DNA of 64,000 nucleotides from Stieleria varia. Lineage in GTDB: Bacteria > Planctomycetota > Planctomycetia > Pirellulales > Pirellulaceae. Position numbers and translations under genes: made by a program. Location: contig NZ_CP151726.1 of NCBI RefSeq assembly GCF_038443385.1, positions 6,758,001 to 6,822,000 on the forward strand, given 5' to 3'. Below the pieces are notes generated by a model, which saw only the letters and a program-made list of their open reading frames with translations, had not been told where the DNA came from and did no database searches. Shown here in pieces: positions 1 through 8,956 of this stretch; the first letter of the stretch is position 1; each line of letters opens with the position of its first letter.

Positions 1-2249
1 GCTGTCGCACCCGTGTAGTCGACCGTTTCGGAGTAGCTCGTCGAACCAACAACGACGCCGTCGATGTACAGCGTCTGCGTCTGTGCAACCGCATCACGAG
101 TGTAGGTGATCAAGTGCCAACCGGTACCGGCAACGGAAACACTAGAAACCGTGTCGTGAAAACTGGATCCGTCGTAGAACGTACCGGTCACGTTGCCACC
201 GTTGACCGAGTCATCCAAGCGAACGATCACACGATTGTCCAAGTTGAACAAATCGGCACCTCCCACGTCCGCTGCGGTCAAATCAACCCAAGCCGACAGT
301 GTCAGACTTTGCGGATTGCCAAACGTATGGCCGAAGGAAATGGCGTCCGCCCCACCATCAAGCAGCAGGACATCGCCACGGATCGGATCGTTGACCACTT
401 GGCTATCACCGACCAGCACGCCATCTCTGCCCGCGGCGCTGCTGTCCGTCGTTGGTGCACCGGCATCAAATCGATAGTGTGCCAGTGCCGCCACATCGCG
501 GTTCATTGCGTACACATCCGCATCGGCAGACGCGATGCTCAGCGTGTCCGATCCGTTGAAGTCAGGATTCGGAGCGTACTGCAGCCCCTGCAACGCCGCG
601 TTGATGTCGGCAACGTCTCCGGTGATCACAAAGTTTGAGTCACCGTTGGTGCCTGATTCAAACGTCAGGTTCGTCGTCTGCGAAAGCGTCAATGTGCCTT
701 GACCGACCGACAACTCAAACGTCAACGTCTCTCCCGTATCGTCCAAGATACTGATCGCATTGCTGTTGCTGTCCTGAAAGACCAATACGGCATCTTCGTT
801 GACCGACTGGGTGGATGGAACGAAATTTTGAAGCGTTACGCCGTTCTGCAGGTCGTACAGTTCGTTGATGTCGGTGGAGTCAAGCGAACGATCGTAGAAA
901 CGTAAGTCATCGATTCTGCCGTCGAAATCTCCGGCTGATATCGATTCCGCCCCGATGATCAACGGATCGTTGTTATCCAAGCTACCCAGTGCGTTCGTCA
1001 CGCTGGAACGCAGCGTACCATCGACATGGAGTGCAAAGTCATCACCGGTTCGGGTCGCAGCAACATGATGCCACTGATCTGTCGCCAACGCCGCAACGAT
1101 CAAAGACACCGAACCGAGCGGACCGTTCACATTCCAGATGAGTGTGTCCGCCGTGGTGGTTTCGAAGGAATAACCTGGAACGCCCAAACCGTCCGACAAG
1201 ATCGTTGCGTTTGCGCCGGTCGATGGCAAGTAAACCCACATGCCGATGGAGAAATCAGCGGCTGCAAAGTCGATTTTGTCTGTATCTGGCAACACCGCCA
1301 ACGCGTGGTTCGCCGTGTCACCGGCAAAGTTCAATCCGCTCGTGCCGATGACGCCTGTGTCGAAGGCCGCGCCGTCTTGGATTGTCCCGTCGATGCTACT
1401 GTTGACCGAGTCAATGATGTCTGTCCCGGCACCTGAATCGAACGCGTAATGGGCGATCAAGTTGCTGGTGATGTCCAGTGTCCCCAGCCAGTGTGCTTGA
1501 GCGAATGCATTGAATGCAACCTGTGACTCGACATCTCCGATCGTGTACTCCAGAGTCCAGTCGCCGCCCAACGATTCGTGCCCAGTCGCATCGTCGCTCG
1601 CGGCAACATCGCAGTCACACAAGACTGACAAAGCGTCCACCAGTGCTCGTCCGTCGGCGGTCGACGCGAGATCACAGCCGTAGATCAACAGGTCGGCGTC
1701 CGCGTCCATCGCTTGAGCCCACAGCGCGACATCGCCGGCGTAGCCGGACAAGGCATCCAGCGTCAGTTCCGTGCTGCCGAGTCGCAAGCCGTTTCCGTCA
1801 CCGTGACTGATCAAGTGAACCGTATCGATGCCGGAAAGCTGTTGCAGCGTCTGAGAGATTTGCTCCATACCGTCACGTTCGCTGGCAAGCTCGACGACGA
1901 TCCACTGAGTCTCCGCCGACGCTTGATCACGCAAGCCGTTGAGTAAGGTCGCCGAATCCGCGACGCCGGCATCGACAAAGACGACTTCCAGCGGACGTGT
2001 TTCGTCGATCGAGTTCCAATCGGCGAGATCGCTCACCGTCTCATCGCCCGCTGACGCATTGCCCGATGCCTGGCCTGGACTTGCCAGGACGGCTTCCCCG
2101 CCCGATTCTGCGATCTCGTGCAAACAATCCAACAGTTCGCAATCGGCATCGGCCGGTCCAAAGTCGCCTGGGTCCAGGTCGTCGCCGCTAAGGAGAATGC
2201 GCTGCTCCAGCAGGTAAAAGTCAAAATTGCGTTGGTGAGGGTGGGCCAC
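1..2249 (-). CDS. Giant surface protein, DUF4347 plus LamG domains (N-terminal part)
   Basis: One continuous minus-strand frame runs from about 2393 to the left edge of the window, so the C-terminus lies outside. The N-terminus reads HQRNFDFYLLEQRILLSGDD, the LExRxLLS-type signature at the start of many large planctomycetal exported proteins. A DUF4347 domain follows (residues around 60-220; visible cores VVFVDAGVAD, HLISHGDG, ALWAQAMDADADLLIYGCDLA). Two LamG/concanavalin-like domains come next, recognisable by YDRSLDSTDINELYDL and TQTLYIDGVVVGS. The protein is probably an exported adhesin-like surface protein. The start is uncertain: I chose the GTG at 2249, but the frame stays open to a TAG at 2394-2396 without an ATG, and the upstream residues (SDTPTFFSDVDRTAAVAHPH) look protein-like. 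A start further upstream or a frameshift is therefore possible. Confidence 0.85.
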   Translation of the reverse strand, partial: MAHPHQRNFDFYLLEQRILLSGDDLDPGDFGPADADCELLDCLHEIAESGGEAVLASPGQASGNASAGDETVSDLADWNSIDETRPLEVVFVDAGVADSATLLNGLRDQASAETQWIVVELASERDGMEQISQTLQQLSGIDTVHLISHGDGNGLRLGSTELTLDALSGYAGDVALWAQAMDADADLLIYGCDLASTADGRALVDALSVLCDCDVAASDDATGHESLGGDWTLEYTIGDVESQVAFNAFAQAHWLGTLDITSNLIAHYAFDSGAGTDIIDSVNSSIDGTIQDGAAFDTGVIGTSGLNFAGDTANHALAVLPDTDKIDFAAADFSIGMWVYLPSTGANATILSDGLGVPGYSFETTTADTLIWNVNGPLGSVSLIVAALATDQWHHVAATRTGDDFALHVDGTLRSSVTNALGSLDNNDPLIIGAESISAGDFDGRIDDLRFYDRSLDSTDINELYDLQNGVTLQNFVPSTQSVNEDAVLVFQDSNSNAISILDDTGETLTFELSVGQGTLTLSQTTNLTFESGTNGDSNFVITGDVADINAALQGLQYAPNPDFNGSDTLSIASADADVYAMNRDVAALAHYRFDAGAPTTDSSAAGRDGVLVGDSQVVNDPIRGDVLLLDGGADAISFGHTFGNPQSLTLSAWVDLTAADVGGADLFNLDNRVIVRLDDSVNGGNVTGTFYDGSSFHDTVSSVSVAGTGWHLITYTRDAVAQTQTLYIDGVVVGSTSYSETVDYTGAT

Positions 2250-2620
2250 GGCAGCAGTCCGATCGACGTCTGAGAAAAAAGTTGGGGTGTCGGACGGGAC
2301 TTGGGAGAGCTCTTCTGGGCTCGTTGAGCACGCTTTCCGAGCCGTTTTTTGAGGGGCTTTCCAGGAGCTTTCCGGCAGCCGTCCACGCGAAACCTAGCTC
2401 GCCGCTTCGTTTTTTGGGGGTTGTCCGTCAGGGACATCCAAGACAAACGTTCGCCAATTCCAGCGAGATCCATAGAATCCGAACAGACGTGATAATCCTC
2501 CGCAGCTTGCCCCTGATGCCCCGCATGGCTTGCACGTGCCATCCGTGATCCGTCATCATCTAGCGTTTGACATGTTCGCGAATGATTTCAACGTCCTGAT
2601 CTAGACCGGAGAAGAGAGAG
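2250..2620. other. Divergent intergenic region
   Basis: 371 bases lie between the minus-strand DUF4347 gene and the plus-strand TMEM43-like gene. The left 145 bases keep the DUF4347 reading frame open and may still belong to that gene. The rest should hold the two divergent promoters. I see no convincing extra gene, repeat or terminator. Confidence 0.5.
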
Positions 2621-4000
2621 ATGGGAGTCCACGTATCCGAAGAGTCCTGGTTCAGCAGAATCGGAGGAGCCTTCAAGGGGATTCTGGTCGGCGGAATTCT
2701 CTGCGTCATCGGCGTTCCTGTCCTGTTTTGGAACGAAGGCCGCGCCGTCCGAACCGCCAAAGGACTCAAGGAAGGAGCCAAGGTCGTTCAGAACATCGAG
2801 CCGGACACCATCGACTCGGCGATGGAAGGCAAGTTTGTGCATGTCTCTGGGATGACGCAGACAGATGACATGCTGCGAGACGACCAATTCGGCATTGAGT
2901 ACAACGGCATCCGTTTGGTCCGCCACGTCGAGACGTATCAATGGAAAGAACGCGAGGAGCGCGAACGAAAAAAGAAACTCGGAGGCGGCACCAAAACGAT
3001 CACGACGTACACGTACAGCAAAGTTTGGGAACCAGGATTGATCGATTCGTCAAAGTTTGACGAAGCCTCCACGCACCAGAATCCGACCAGCGTTCCCTTC
3101 TCAGCAAGATCCGAGCAAGCCAAACAGGTACACTTGGGCGCCTTTCGATTGCCCGAGAGCTTGATCTCACAAATCAACAAGCCCGAGCCCGTTCAATTCA
3201 CCATCGACCAGTTGCCCACCGAAACCCGTTCCATGGTCTCACTGGGCCAACGCGATGGCGCAACGATGGCTTACTGGTCAAAGAAGCGATCATCCGATGC
3301 GTCCGTAACACCGACTAGCGAACCCGGTAACAACACTGCTGCGGAATCCTCCGATCAACCAGAGCCGATTCAAAAGATAGATCTTGAGCAGGTCGGAACC
3401 GAACAACCGGTCGAGAGCGAGACAGAGGTGCTGTCCGAGGAAACACCTGCGCCGCAGACGCTTGCCGCCACCGATATCAGCAGTGATCCGCAAATCGGCG
3501 ACACCCGTGTTTGGTTTACCGCCACGCCAGCCAGCGAGATCAGTCTGTTGTCCAGTCAACGCGGTGAGTCGTTCCAGCCGTACGTCACTCAGACCGGCAC
3601 GGAGCTGCATCGGCTGGAGATGGGGTCAGTCAACGCGGAAGAGATGATCCAACATGCGGAGCACGAGAACATGATCCTCACCTGGATCCTGCGTGGCGTC
3701 GGCACCGTGGTATTGTTCGTTGGTTTTTCGCTGCTGATGAGGCCCTTGGTGGTACTGGCCGATGTTGTTCCAATGTTCGGTTCGCTGGTAGGATTTGGAA
3801 CGGGATTGATCGCCGGACTAGCTGCCTTTGCGGTATCGCTCACCACGATTGGAATCGCTTGGGTCTTTTATCGACCGCTATTGGGTGCCACACTGCTGGC
3901 CATCGCCGCTGCCTGTATCTTTCTGATCATTCGTCGTGGTCGCAACGCATCGCGAGATCGCGAACCGGTTGAGCGGATGACGGAAATGGACTTGGTTTGA
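2621..4000 (+). CDS. TMEM43-family membrane protein
   Basis: A 459-residue protein of the TMEM43 (LUMA, DUF1625) family. Residues 10-38 form a first membrane helix ending in the family hallmark FWNEGRAV. A large soluble middle part follows (about residues 45-345), then three or four hydrophobic helices between about 350 and 440 and a short charged tail. The overall order, one N-terminal helix, a long extracytoplasmic domain and a C-terminal helix bundle, matches the family. The middle part contains an extra acidic, low-complexity segment rich in E, P, T and S (about residues 225-285), which I take to be a lineage-specific linker. The ATG follows a purine-rich GAGAAGAGAGAG stretch that can act as ribosome binding site. 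The biochemical function of bacterial members is not established. It is probably a single-gene unit, 63 bases ahead of the next start. Confidence 0.85.
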   Translation: MGVHVSEESWFSRIGGAFKGILVGGILCVIGVPVLFWNEGRAVRTAKGLKEGAKVVQNIEPDTIDSAMEGKFVHVSGMTQTDDMLRDDQFGIEYNGIRLVRHVETYQWKEREERERKKKLGGGTKTITTYTYSKVWEPGLIDSSKFDEASTHQNPTSVPFSARSEQAKQVHLGAFRLPESLISQINKPEPVQFTIDQLPTETRSMVSLGQRDGATMAYWSKKRSSDASVTPTSEPGNNTAAESSDQPEPIQKIDLEQVGTEQPVESETEVLSEETPAPQTLAATDISSDPQIGDTRVWFTATPASEISLLSSQRGESFQPYVTQTGTELHRLEMGSVNAEEMIQHAEHENMILTWILRGVGTVVLFVGFSLLMRPLVVLADVVPMFGSLVGFGTGLIAGLAAFAVSLTTIGIAWVFYRPLLGATLLAIAAACIFLIIRRGRNASRDREPVERMTEMDLV

Positions 4001-4063
4001 TTCGATTTGATCTAGACGCCATCGCCAAGCTTTCACTGAACGAAACAACCAATGGAGTTTTCC

Positions 4064-6214
4064 ATGTTGAAATGCATTTTGATATTTGCCACTTTGATGA
4101 TCCCCCCCGTGATCACGCTGTCCCCAGCAGCGAACGCACAATCCGATACTTCCAAGGACGAACCAGAAATGTCTGACTCGGCGTTATTGAAACCATGGAC
4201 TGGACCCTACGGCGGTGTGCCTCCGTGGAATTTGGTCCGTCCAGAAGAGTTTGTCGAAGCGTTTGATGCGGCGATCGTGTTGGCCGCCAAAGACATCGAG
4301 GCAATCGCCAACCAAGACGCCGAACCGACTTTCGACAACACAATCCTGGCGTTGGAGAAATCCAGTCAGGAACTTGATCGATTGGAATCCATTTTCTACG
4401 TGCACGCATCGAATCTGAATCTGGGACCTATTCCGGACATCGAACGGGTGGTCGCGCCAAAACTTTCCGCGCACGCGGACAGCATCTTTCAAAATCAAAA
4501 ACTGTTTCAACGCATCGAAACGATTTATAACAGCGATGCGATGAAATCGTTTGATACGGCCCAAAAACGTCTGGTCGACGATCTGTACAAGACGTTTGTT
4601 CGACGCGGTGCGAACTTGAACGCGACCGAGAAAGCCAAGATGTCGCAGATCAATTCACGACTGGCGCGGTTGTTCACGGATTTTAGCCAGAACGTGCTGG
4701 AAGACGAAAAGGGATTCGTGACTTGGATCGAGAACAAAGATGACCTGCAAGGATTGCCCGAGAGCGTCATCTCTGCGATGGCACGAGCAGCGACCGAGCG
4801 TGGCAAAGAAGGCCAGTGGGCGATCACCAACACACGATCATCCATGGATCCGTTCTTGACCTACGCTGACAATCGTGGCCTGCGTGAAAAGGTGTGGCGC
4901 AATTACTACAGCCGCGGAGACAATGGCGATGAGCACGATAACAACGCGATCATCACCGAGATCCTCAGCCTGCGTCTGCAACGGGCCAAGCTGCTGGGTT
5001 ATCCGACCCATGCTCACTGGCGATTAGAAGACACGATGGCCAAGAAACCCGAGCCGACCATGGATCTGATGCTCAAGGTATGGCCCAAAGCCGTCGCACG
5101 GGTCCACGAAGAAGTCGCGGATATGCAAAGGATCGCAGACGCCGAGGGCGTTAAGATCACGATTGAGCCGTGGGACTATCGCTACCACGCAGAGAAAGTT
5201 CGCAAGGACAAGTACGATTTGGATTTCAACGAAGTCAAACCGTACATGCAACTAGAAAAGTTGCGTGAAGCCATGATGTGGGCATCGGGCGAGTTGTTTG
5301 GGTTCCAATATCGACAGGTCAACGACGTGCCCGTATTCCACCCCGATGTTCGTGTCTGGGAAGTCACTCGGCAGGATGGCTCGTTGGTCGGACTGTGGTA
5401 CTTCGATCCCTACGCGCGTGAAGGCAAGCGCAGTGGAGCTTGGATGACGGCCTACCGCGTTCAGCAAAACATGGATGAGCCGATCACGCCAATCGTTTCC
5501 AACAACTCCAACTTCATCAAGGGTGGCGAGAACGAAGTCGTTCTGATTTCATGGGACGACGCCGTCACCCTGTTTCACGAGTTCGGACATGCCCTGCATG
5601 GACTCAACAGTGACGTCAAGTACAAGTCGCAAGCCGGAACGAGCGTGGCTCGCGACTACGTGGAGTTCCCCAGCCAATTGATGGAACACTGGCTCGATAC
5701 TCCTGAGGTGCTCAGCAAGTACGCGGTCCATTACAAGACCGGTGAACCGATGCCACAAAAACTGATCGACAAGATCAAGAAAGCGGCGACGTTCAACGAA
5801 GGATTCGCAACGGTCGAGTATCTGGCCAGCGCGCTTGTCGATATGAAACTGCACACCAGCACGGCCCCGAACATCGATCCCGACAAATTTGAACGCGAGA
5901 CTTTGGCGGAGATCGGCATGCCGCCTCAGATTCCGATGCGGCACAGGACTCCTCATTTTGCACACATCTTTAGCTCAGACAGCTATTCCGCTGGATACTA
6001 CAGCTACCTCTGGGCTGACGCATTGACGGCGGATGCCGCGGACGTATTTGTCGATGCCGGTTCGTTCTACGACAAAGAAGTGGCAAAGCGTTTGCACGAT
6101 AGCGTGATGAGCGTCGGCAACACGATCGATCCGGCCGACGGATTTCGAGAATTCCGTGGCCGAGACGTGGACACCAAGGCTTTGCTGCGAAAACGTGGTT
6201 TCCCAGTCGACTGA
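4064..6214 (+). CDS. dcp: M3-family peptidyl-dipeptidase (Dcp type), exported
   Basis: About 716 residues. The zinc site HEFGHALHG is clear at about residues 505-513 (His, Glu, His of HExxH), and downstream conserved M3 segments are present (VEYLASALVDMKLH, SAGYYSYLWADALTADAADVF). The N-terminal half has the Dcp-type pattern EPTFDNTILALE and APKLSAHAD. Members release dipeptides from the C-terminus of oligopeptides, or degrade oligopeptides generally. The start chosen is the ATG at 4064 because GGAG lies six bases before it; an in-frame ATG at 4052 would put that GGAG inside the gene. From 4064 the first 20 residues (MLKCILIFATLMIPPVITLS) form a signal peptide followed by AANAQ, so the enzyme is expected in the periplasm. 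A Glu-Met-rich linker precedes the catalytic fold. Full length for the family. Confidence 0.9.
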   Translation: MLKCILIFATLMIPPVITLSPAANAQSDTSKDEPEMSDSALLKPWTGPYGGVPPWNLVRPEEFVEAFDAAIVLAAKDIEAIANQDAEPTFDNTILALEKSSQELDRLESIFYVHASNLNLGPIPDIERVVAPKLSAHADSIFQNQKLFQRIETIYNSDAMKSFDTAQKRLVDDLYKTFVRRGANLNATEKAKMSQINSRLARLFTDFSQNVLEDEKGFVTWIENKDDLQGLPESVISAMARAATERGKEGQWAITNTRSSMDPFLTYADNRGLREKVWRNYYSRGDNGDEHDNNAIITEILSLRLQRAKLLGYPTHAHWRLEDTMAKKPEPTMDLMLKVWPKAVARVHEEVADMQRIADAEGVKITIEPWDYRYHAEKVRKDKYDLDFNEVKPYMQLEKLREAMMWASGELFGFQYRQVNDVPVFHPDVRVWEVTRQDGSLVGLWYFDPYAREGKRSGAWMTAYRVQQNMDEPITPIVSNNSNFIKGGENEVVLISWDDAVTLFHEFGHALHGLNSDVKYKSQAGTSVARDYVEFPSQLMEHWLDTPEVLSKYAVHYKTGEPMPQKLIDKIKKAATFNEGFATVEYLASALVDMKLHTSTAPNIDPDKFERETLAEIGMPPQIPMRHRTPHFAHIFSSDSYSAGYYSYLWADALTADAADVFVDAGSFYDKEVAKRLHDSVMSVGNTIDPADGFREFRGRDVDTKALLRKRGFPVD

Positions 6215-6346
6215 GACGTGGGCGATCGGCACCCATTTGGTCCAAACCATCCAAACGCATCACGTCCAACAGGCCGGGCTGCGGATCGGTTAAACTATGG
6301 ATACCGTTGACGGAAAAATTCTTCCTCTCAAATTGCTTTCCCCGCC

Positions 6347-7477
6347 ATGTTACGAAACTATCTTGCATGCCTGTTGGTCATTGCCGTTGCATCCTCAAGT
6401 GTGTCTGCCGATCAAAACGAACCTGCCACGGGTTCGACAGAGACTTGGGTGACGTCCATCGCGCCGATGGGAGACTCTGGACGTTTCGTTGCGTCGACCG
6501 CCAATGGACTGCTGTTGCGTGAATCCGACGTGGTCTCCTTTGATCCGGCGCACCCGGGTGAATTGACCAAACTGTACCAGCACCCTGCGGCCGTCTGGTG
6601 TGTGCAAGCCACGGCGGACGGCAAGCGTATCGCGAGCGTCGACTACCGCGGCAATTTGGGGGTGTATGACGTGGAAGCTGGTAAAAGCAGCGTTCACGAA
6701 AAGGCGTTTGAGCGTTGGTGCCAATCCATGCTGATCTCGCCCGACAACCAATCGGTCGTCGCGGGCAACGAAGCCGGCAAGGTGCTGGTTTGGAGTCTTG
6801 GTGAAAACAAGGTGACTCAATCGATCGAGTTGGAAGGTCACAGCGTGACCGGCTTGGCTTTTTCGCCTGATGGTAAGACTCTGGCGACCACAGACGGTGG
6901 TGGTCACGTTCACTTGCTTTCTTGGCCGGACCTCAAGGAGACCGCGAAAATTCAAATCAGTGAGTCACCCGCTTGGTGCATCGCATTCGTGGATGGGGGA
7001 GCAAAGCTGCTGGTCGGTTGCTCCGATCGACATCTGTATCAATGCGATGCCAAGGCTGATGCAAAACCAGAGAGTGTCGCGGAGGGCAAGGACTGGATCA
7101 CTCAACTGGCGGTGTCGTCGGATGGACAAGTCGCTGCGGGTGAAGTCAGCGGCGCGTTGCACTTTCCATCCGCCGGAACGGTGGACTCAATGAACGCCGA
7201 AAGTGGTGTGTGGGCGTTGTGCTGGAACGGTAGCAGCCAATTGCTCGCTGGAACACGTAAGCACGGGATCGTGTCGGCAAGCCGTAGTTGGAAATGGTCC
7301 CCCAACGCCCCTGCAGCACCGGCAGAAGCAACACCTACAGAAGACAAGCCCGCAGAAGACAAGCCTGCAGAAGCAACACCCGCAGAAGACAAGCCTGCAG
7401 AAGCAACACCCGCAGAAGACAAGCCTGCAGAGGACAAGCCTGCGGAGAGCAAAGAGCCCGAGAAGGCGGTCCAATGA
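6347..7477 (+). CDS. Exported WD40-repeat protein with acidic Pro-Ala-Glu repeat tail
   Basis: 376 residues with a signal peptide at 1-22 (MLRNYLACLLVIAVASSSVSA). The body contains WD40-type blades, best seen in HSVTGLAFSPDGKTLATT and in the VLVWSL and VYDVEAG strand ends; five or six blades are visible, fewer than the canonical seven. From about residue 322 the sequence becomes a low-complexity tail of PAEDKPAE and PAEATPAE units, which arose by duplication of a 30-36 base DNA stretch at about 7320-7445. It is probably a scaffold or binding protein outside the cytoplasm; no enzyme motif is visible. Its stop codon overlaps the start of the RicT-like gene in ATGA, so the two genes are probably translationally coupled, even though one product is exported and the other cytoplasmic. 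Confidence 0.8.
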   Translation: MLRNYLACLLVIAVASSSVSADQNEPATGSTETWVTSIAPMGDSGRFVASTANGLLLRESDVVSFDPAHPGELTKLYQHPAAVWCVQATADGKRIASVDYRGNLGVYDVEAGKSSVHEKAFERWCQSMLISPDNQSVVAGNEAGKVLVWSLGENKVTQSIELEGHSVTGLAFSPDGKTLATTDGGGHVHLLSWPDLKETAKIQISESPAWCIAFVDGGAKLLVGCSDRHLYQCDAKADAKPESVAEGKDWITQLAVSSDGQVAAGEVSGALHFPSAGTVDSMNAESGVWALCWNGSSQLLAGTRKHGIVSASRSWKWSPNAPAAPAEATPTEDKPAEDKPAEATPAEDKPAEATPAEDKPAEDKPAESKEPEKAVQ

Positions 7478-8433
7478 GCTCGGCGTCGCGGGACGGTGGT
7501 GATCGTCCTGAACCAAAATCGACCGAGCCTCACGAGGGTCCGGCCTCCCAACCAGACTCCACCTCGACAGTTGCCGAAGCGAGCTTGGAGTACGTCGTCC
7601 GCTGCGGATCGATGAGATTGCTGTGCGTGATGACGGCCCGGAGCCCTTATCGGTATGGTGACAAAGTGGTCGTCCGGTCCGAGAGGGGAACGGAGTTTGG
7701 CACTGTACTGTGCGAAGCCACACCGGCGACGACGGGTGCGATCAAGGAACCGACCGGCGGAAGAATTTTGCGTCTGGTGACGGCTGATGACGAAGCCCAA
7801 TCTCACCACCTGTCCGGTCTGGTTCGAGACGACATGGCGGTTTGTCAGCGTTGTGTCGATGCGCTCGATTTGAATATGGAGTTGGTCGATGTCGAACGAA
7901 TCTTGGGGGGCGAGAGGGTCGTCGTTTATTACCTCGCCGATGGCAGGGTCGATTTTCGCCAGCTCGTCCGGGACCTAGCCAAAGAGTTTCAGACGCGGAT
8001 CGAAATGCGGCAAATCGGGGTGCGGGACGAAGCAAAATTGCTGGCAGAGTATGGGGATTGCGGTCAACCCATCTGTTGTGCGACCTTTCTGACAAAAATG
8101 CCCCCCGTTTCCATGCGAATGGCTAAACTGCAAAAATCGACCTTGGATCCCTCTAAGATCTCGGGGCGCTGCGGTCGATTAAAGTGCTGCTTGCGCTACG
8201 AATTTGAGACCTATGAGGCACTGGCGGCCGAACTGCCGCCGGTGGGCAGTAAGATTTTAACGAGAGATGGCGGGGCAACGGTCTTGGCTCATGACATACT
8301 TTCGCAACAATTGATGATCAAGACAGACGACAAACGCCGCATCCTGATCCCACTGGCTGATGTGGTCCAAGTCACCTTCCGTGCAGAGGAACCGCCCCCC
8401 GATGGAAGACGTCGGTCGAGCAAGCAACATTAA
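7474..8433 (+). CDS. ricT: PSP1-domain protein, RicT/YaaT-like
   Basis: 319 residues, starting at the ATG that overlaps the previous stop (ATGA). The open frame extends further upstream through the repeat-coding tail of the WD40 gene, but that part is an artefact of the other frame. After a charged 45-residue N-terminus comes the PSP1 domain (YGDKVVVRSERGTEFGTV near residue 65, then GGERVVVYYLADGRVDFRQLV). The C-terminal half carries the cysteine segments typical of RicT proteins, QPICCATFL and SGRCGRLKCCLRYE. In Bacillus subtilis RicT joins RicA and RicF in an iron-sulfur complex that affects RNase Y-dependent RNA maturation. No RicA or RicF homologue is visible here, so the partner set in this organism is unknown. 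Confidence 0.88.
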   Translation: MSSASRDGGDRPEPKSTEPHEGPASQPDSTSTVAEASLEYVVRCGSMRLLCVMTARSPYRYGDKVVVRSERGTEFGTVLCEATPATTGAIKEPTGGRILRLVTADDEAQSHHLSGLVRDDMAVCQRCVDALDLNMELVDVERILGGERVVVYYLADGRVDFRQLVRDLAKEFQTRIEMRQIGVRDEAKLLAEYGDCGQPICCATFLTKMPPVSMRMAKLQKSTLDPSKISGRCGRLKCCLRYEFETYEALAAELPPVGSKILTRDGGATVLAHDILSQQLMIKTDDKRRILIPLADVVQVTFRAEEPPPDGRRRSSKQH

Positions 8434-8533
8434 GGTTCGATCGGACAGGATTTGGTGGTTGATTGGCGGTAGTGAGACGCGGGGCCGAGACGGGGTCAGT
8501 TCGACGGCGATTTGATAGATTCGAGAAATAACC

Positions 8534-8956
8534 ATGACATCAGCACTCCAAGTGATGCGAAAATTGCTCAAGGATGACCCACGGTACAAGCCCGAGGCTT
8601 ACCAGTTCATCCGAGAAGCGTTGCACTTTGCTCAGGAGAATCTGTCGGAACTCAATCAGGCGGAATACGTCGTCCGCCCCTCTGAAGAAGACGGCCCTCG
8701 CCACATCACGGGACAACAGCTCTGTGAAGCCTGTCGATTGTACGCCATCGAACAGTTTGGCTTCCTCGCGGGGATGGTTCTCGCGAAATGGGGTGTCCAC
8801 TCCACGGGCGACTTCGGCGAAATGGTCTACAATCTGATCCGTATCGATCAGATGCGAAAAAGTGACTCGGATCGCCGTGAGGATTTTGATGACGTTTACC
8901 CATTCGACAATGCTTTCGAACCGCACTTCCGAGTCGCCAGGGCGGAAGAAATCTAG
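8534..8956 (+). CDS. Minf_1886-family conserved protein
   Basis: 140 residues with the pattern of the Minf_1886 family, small proteins found in Planctomycetes and Verrucomicrobia: DPRYKPEAYQFIREAL near the start, HITGQQLCEACRLYAIEQFG in the middle and AKWGVHSTGDFGEMVYNLI near residue 85-103. No signal peptide and no membrane helix, so it is cytoplasmic. The function is unknown. The start ATG follows AGAAATAACC, a weak site. The 3' end overlaps the N-terminal codons of the methyltransferase gene by about 47 bases in another frame, which suggests they are co-transcribed, with RicT 100 bases upstream. Confidence 0.85.
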   Translation: MTSALQVMRKLLKDDPRYKPEAYQFIREALHFAQENLSELNQAEYVVRPSEEDGPRHITGQQLCEACRLYAIEQFGFLAGMVLAKWGVHSTGDFGEMVYNLIRIDQMRKSDSDRREDFDDVYPFDNAFEPHFRVARAEEI

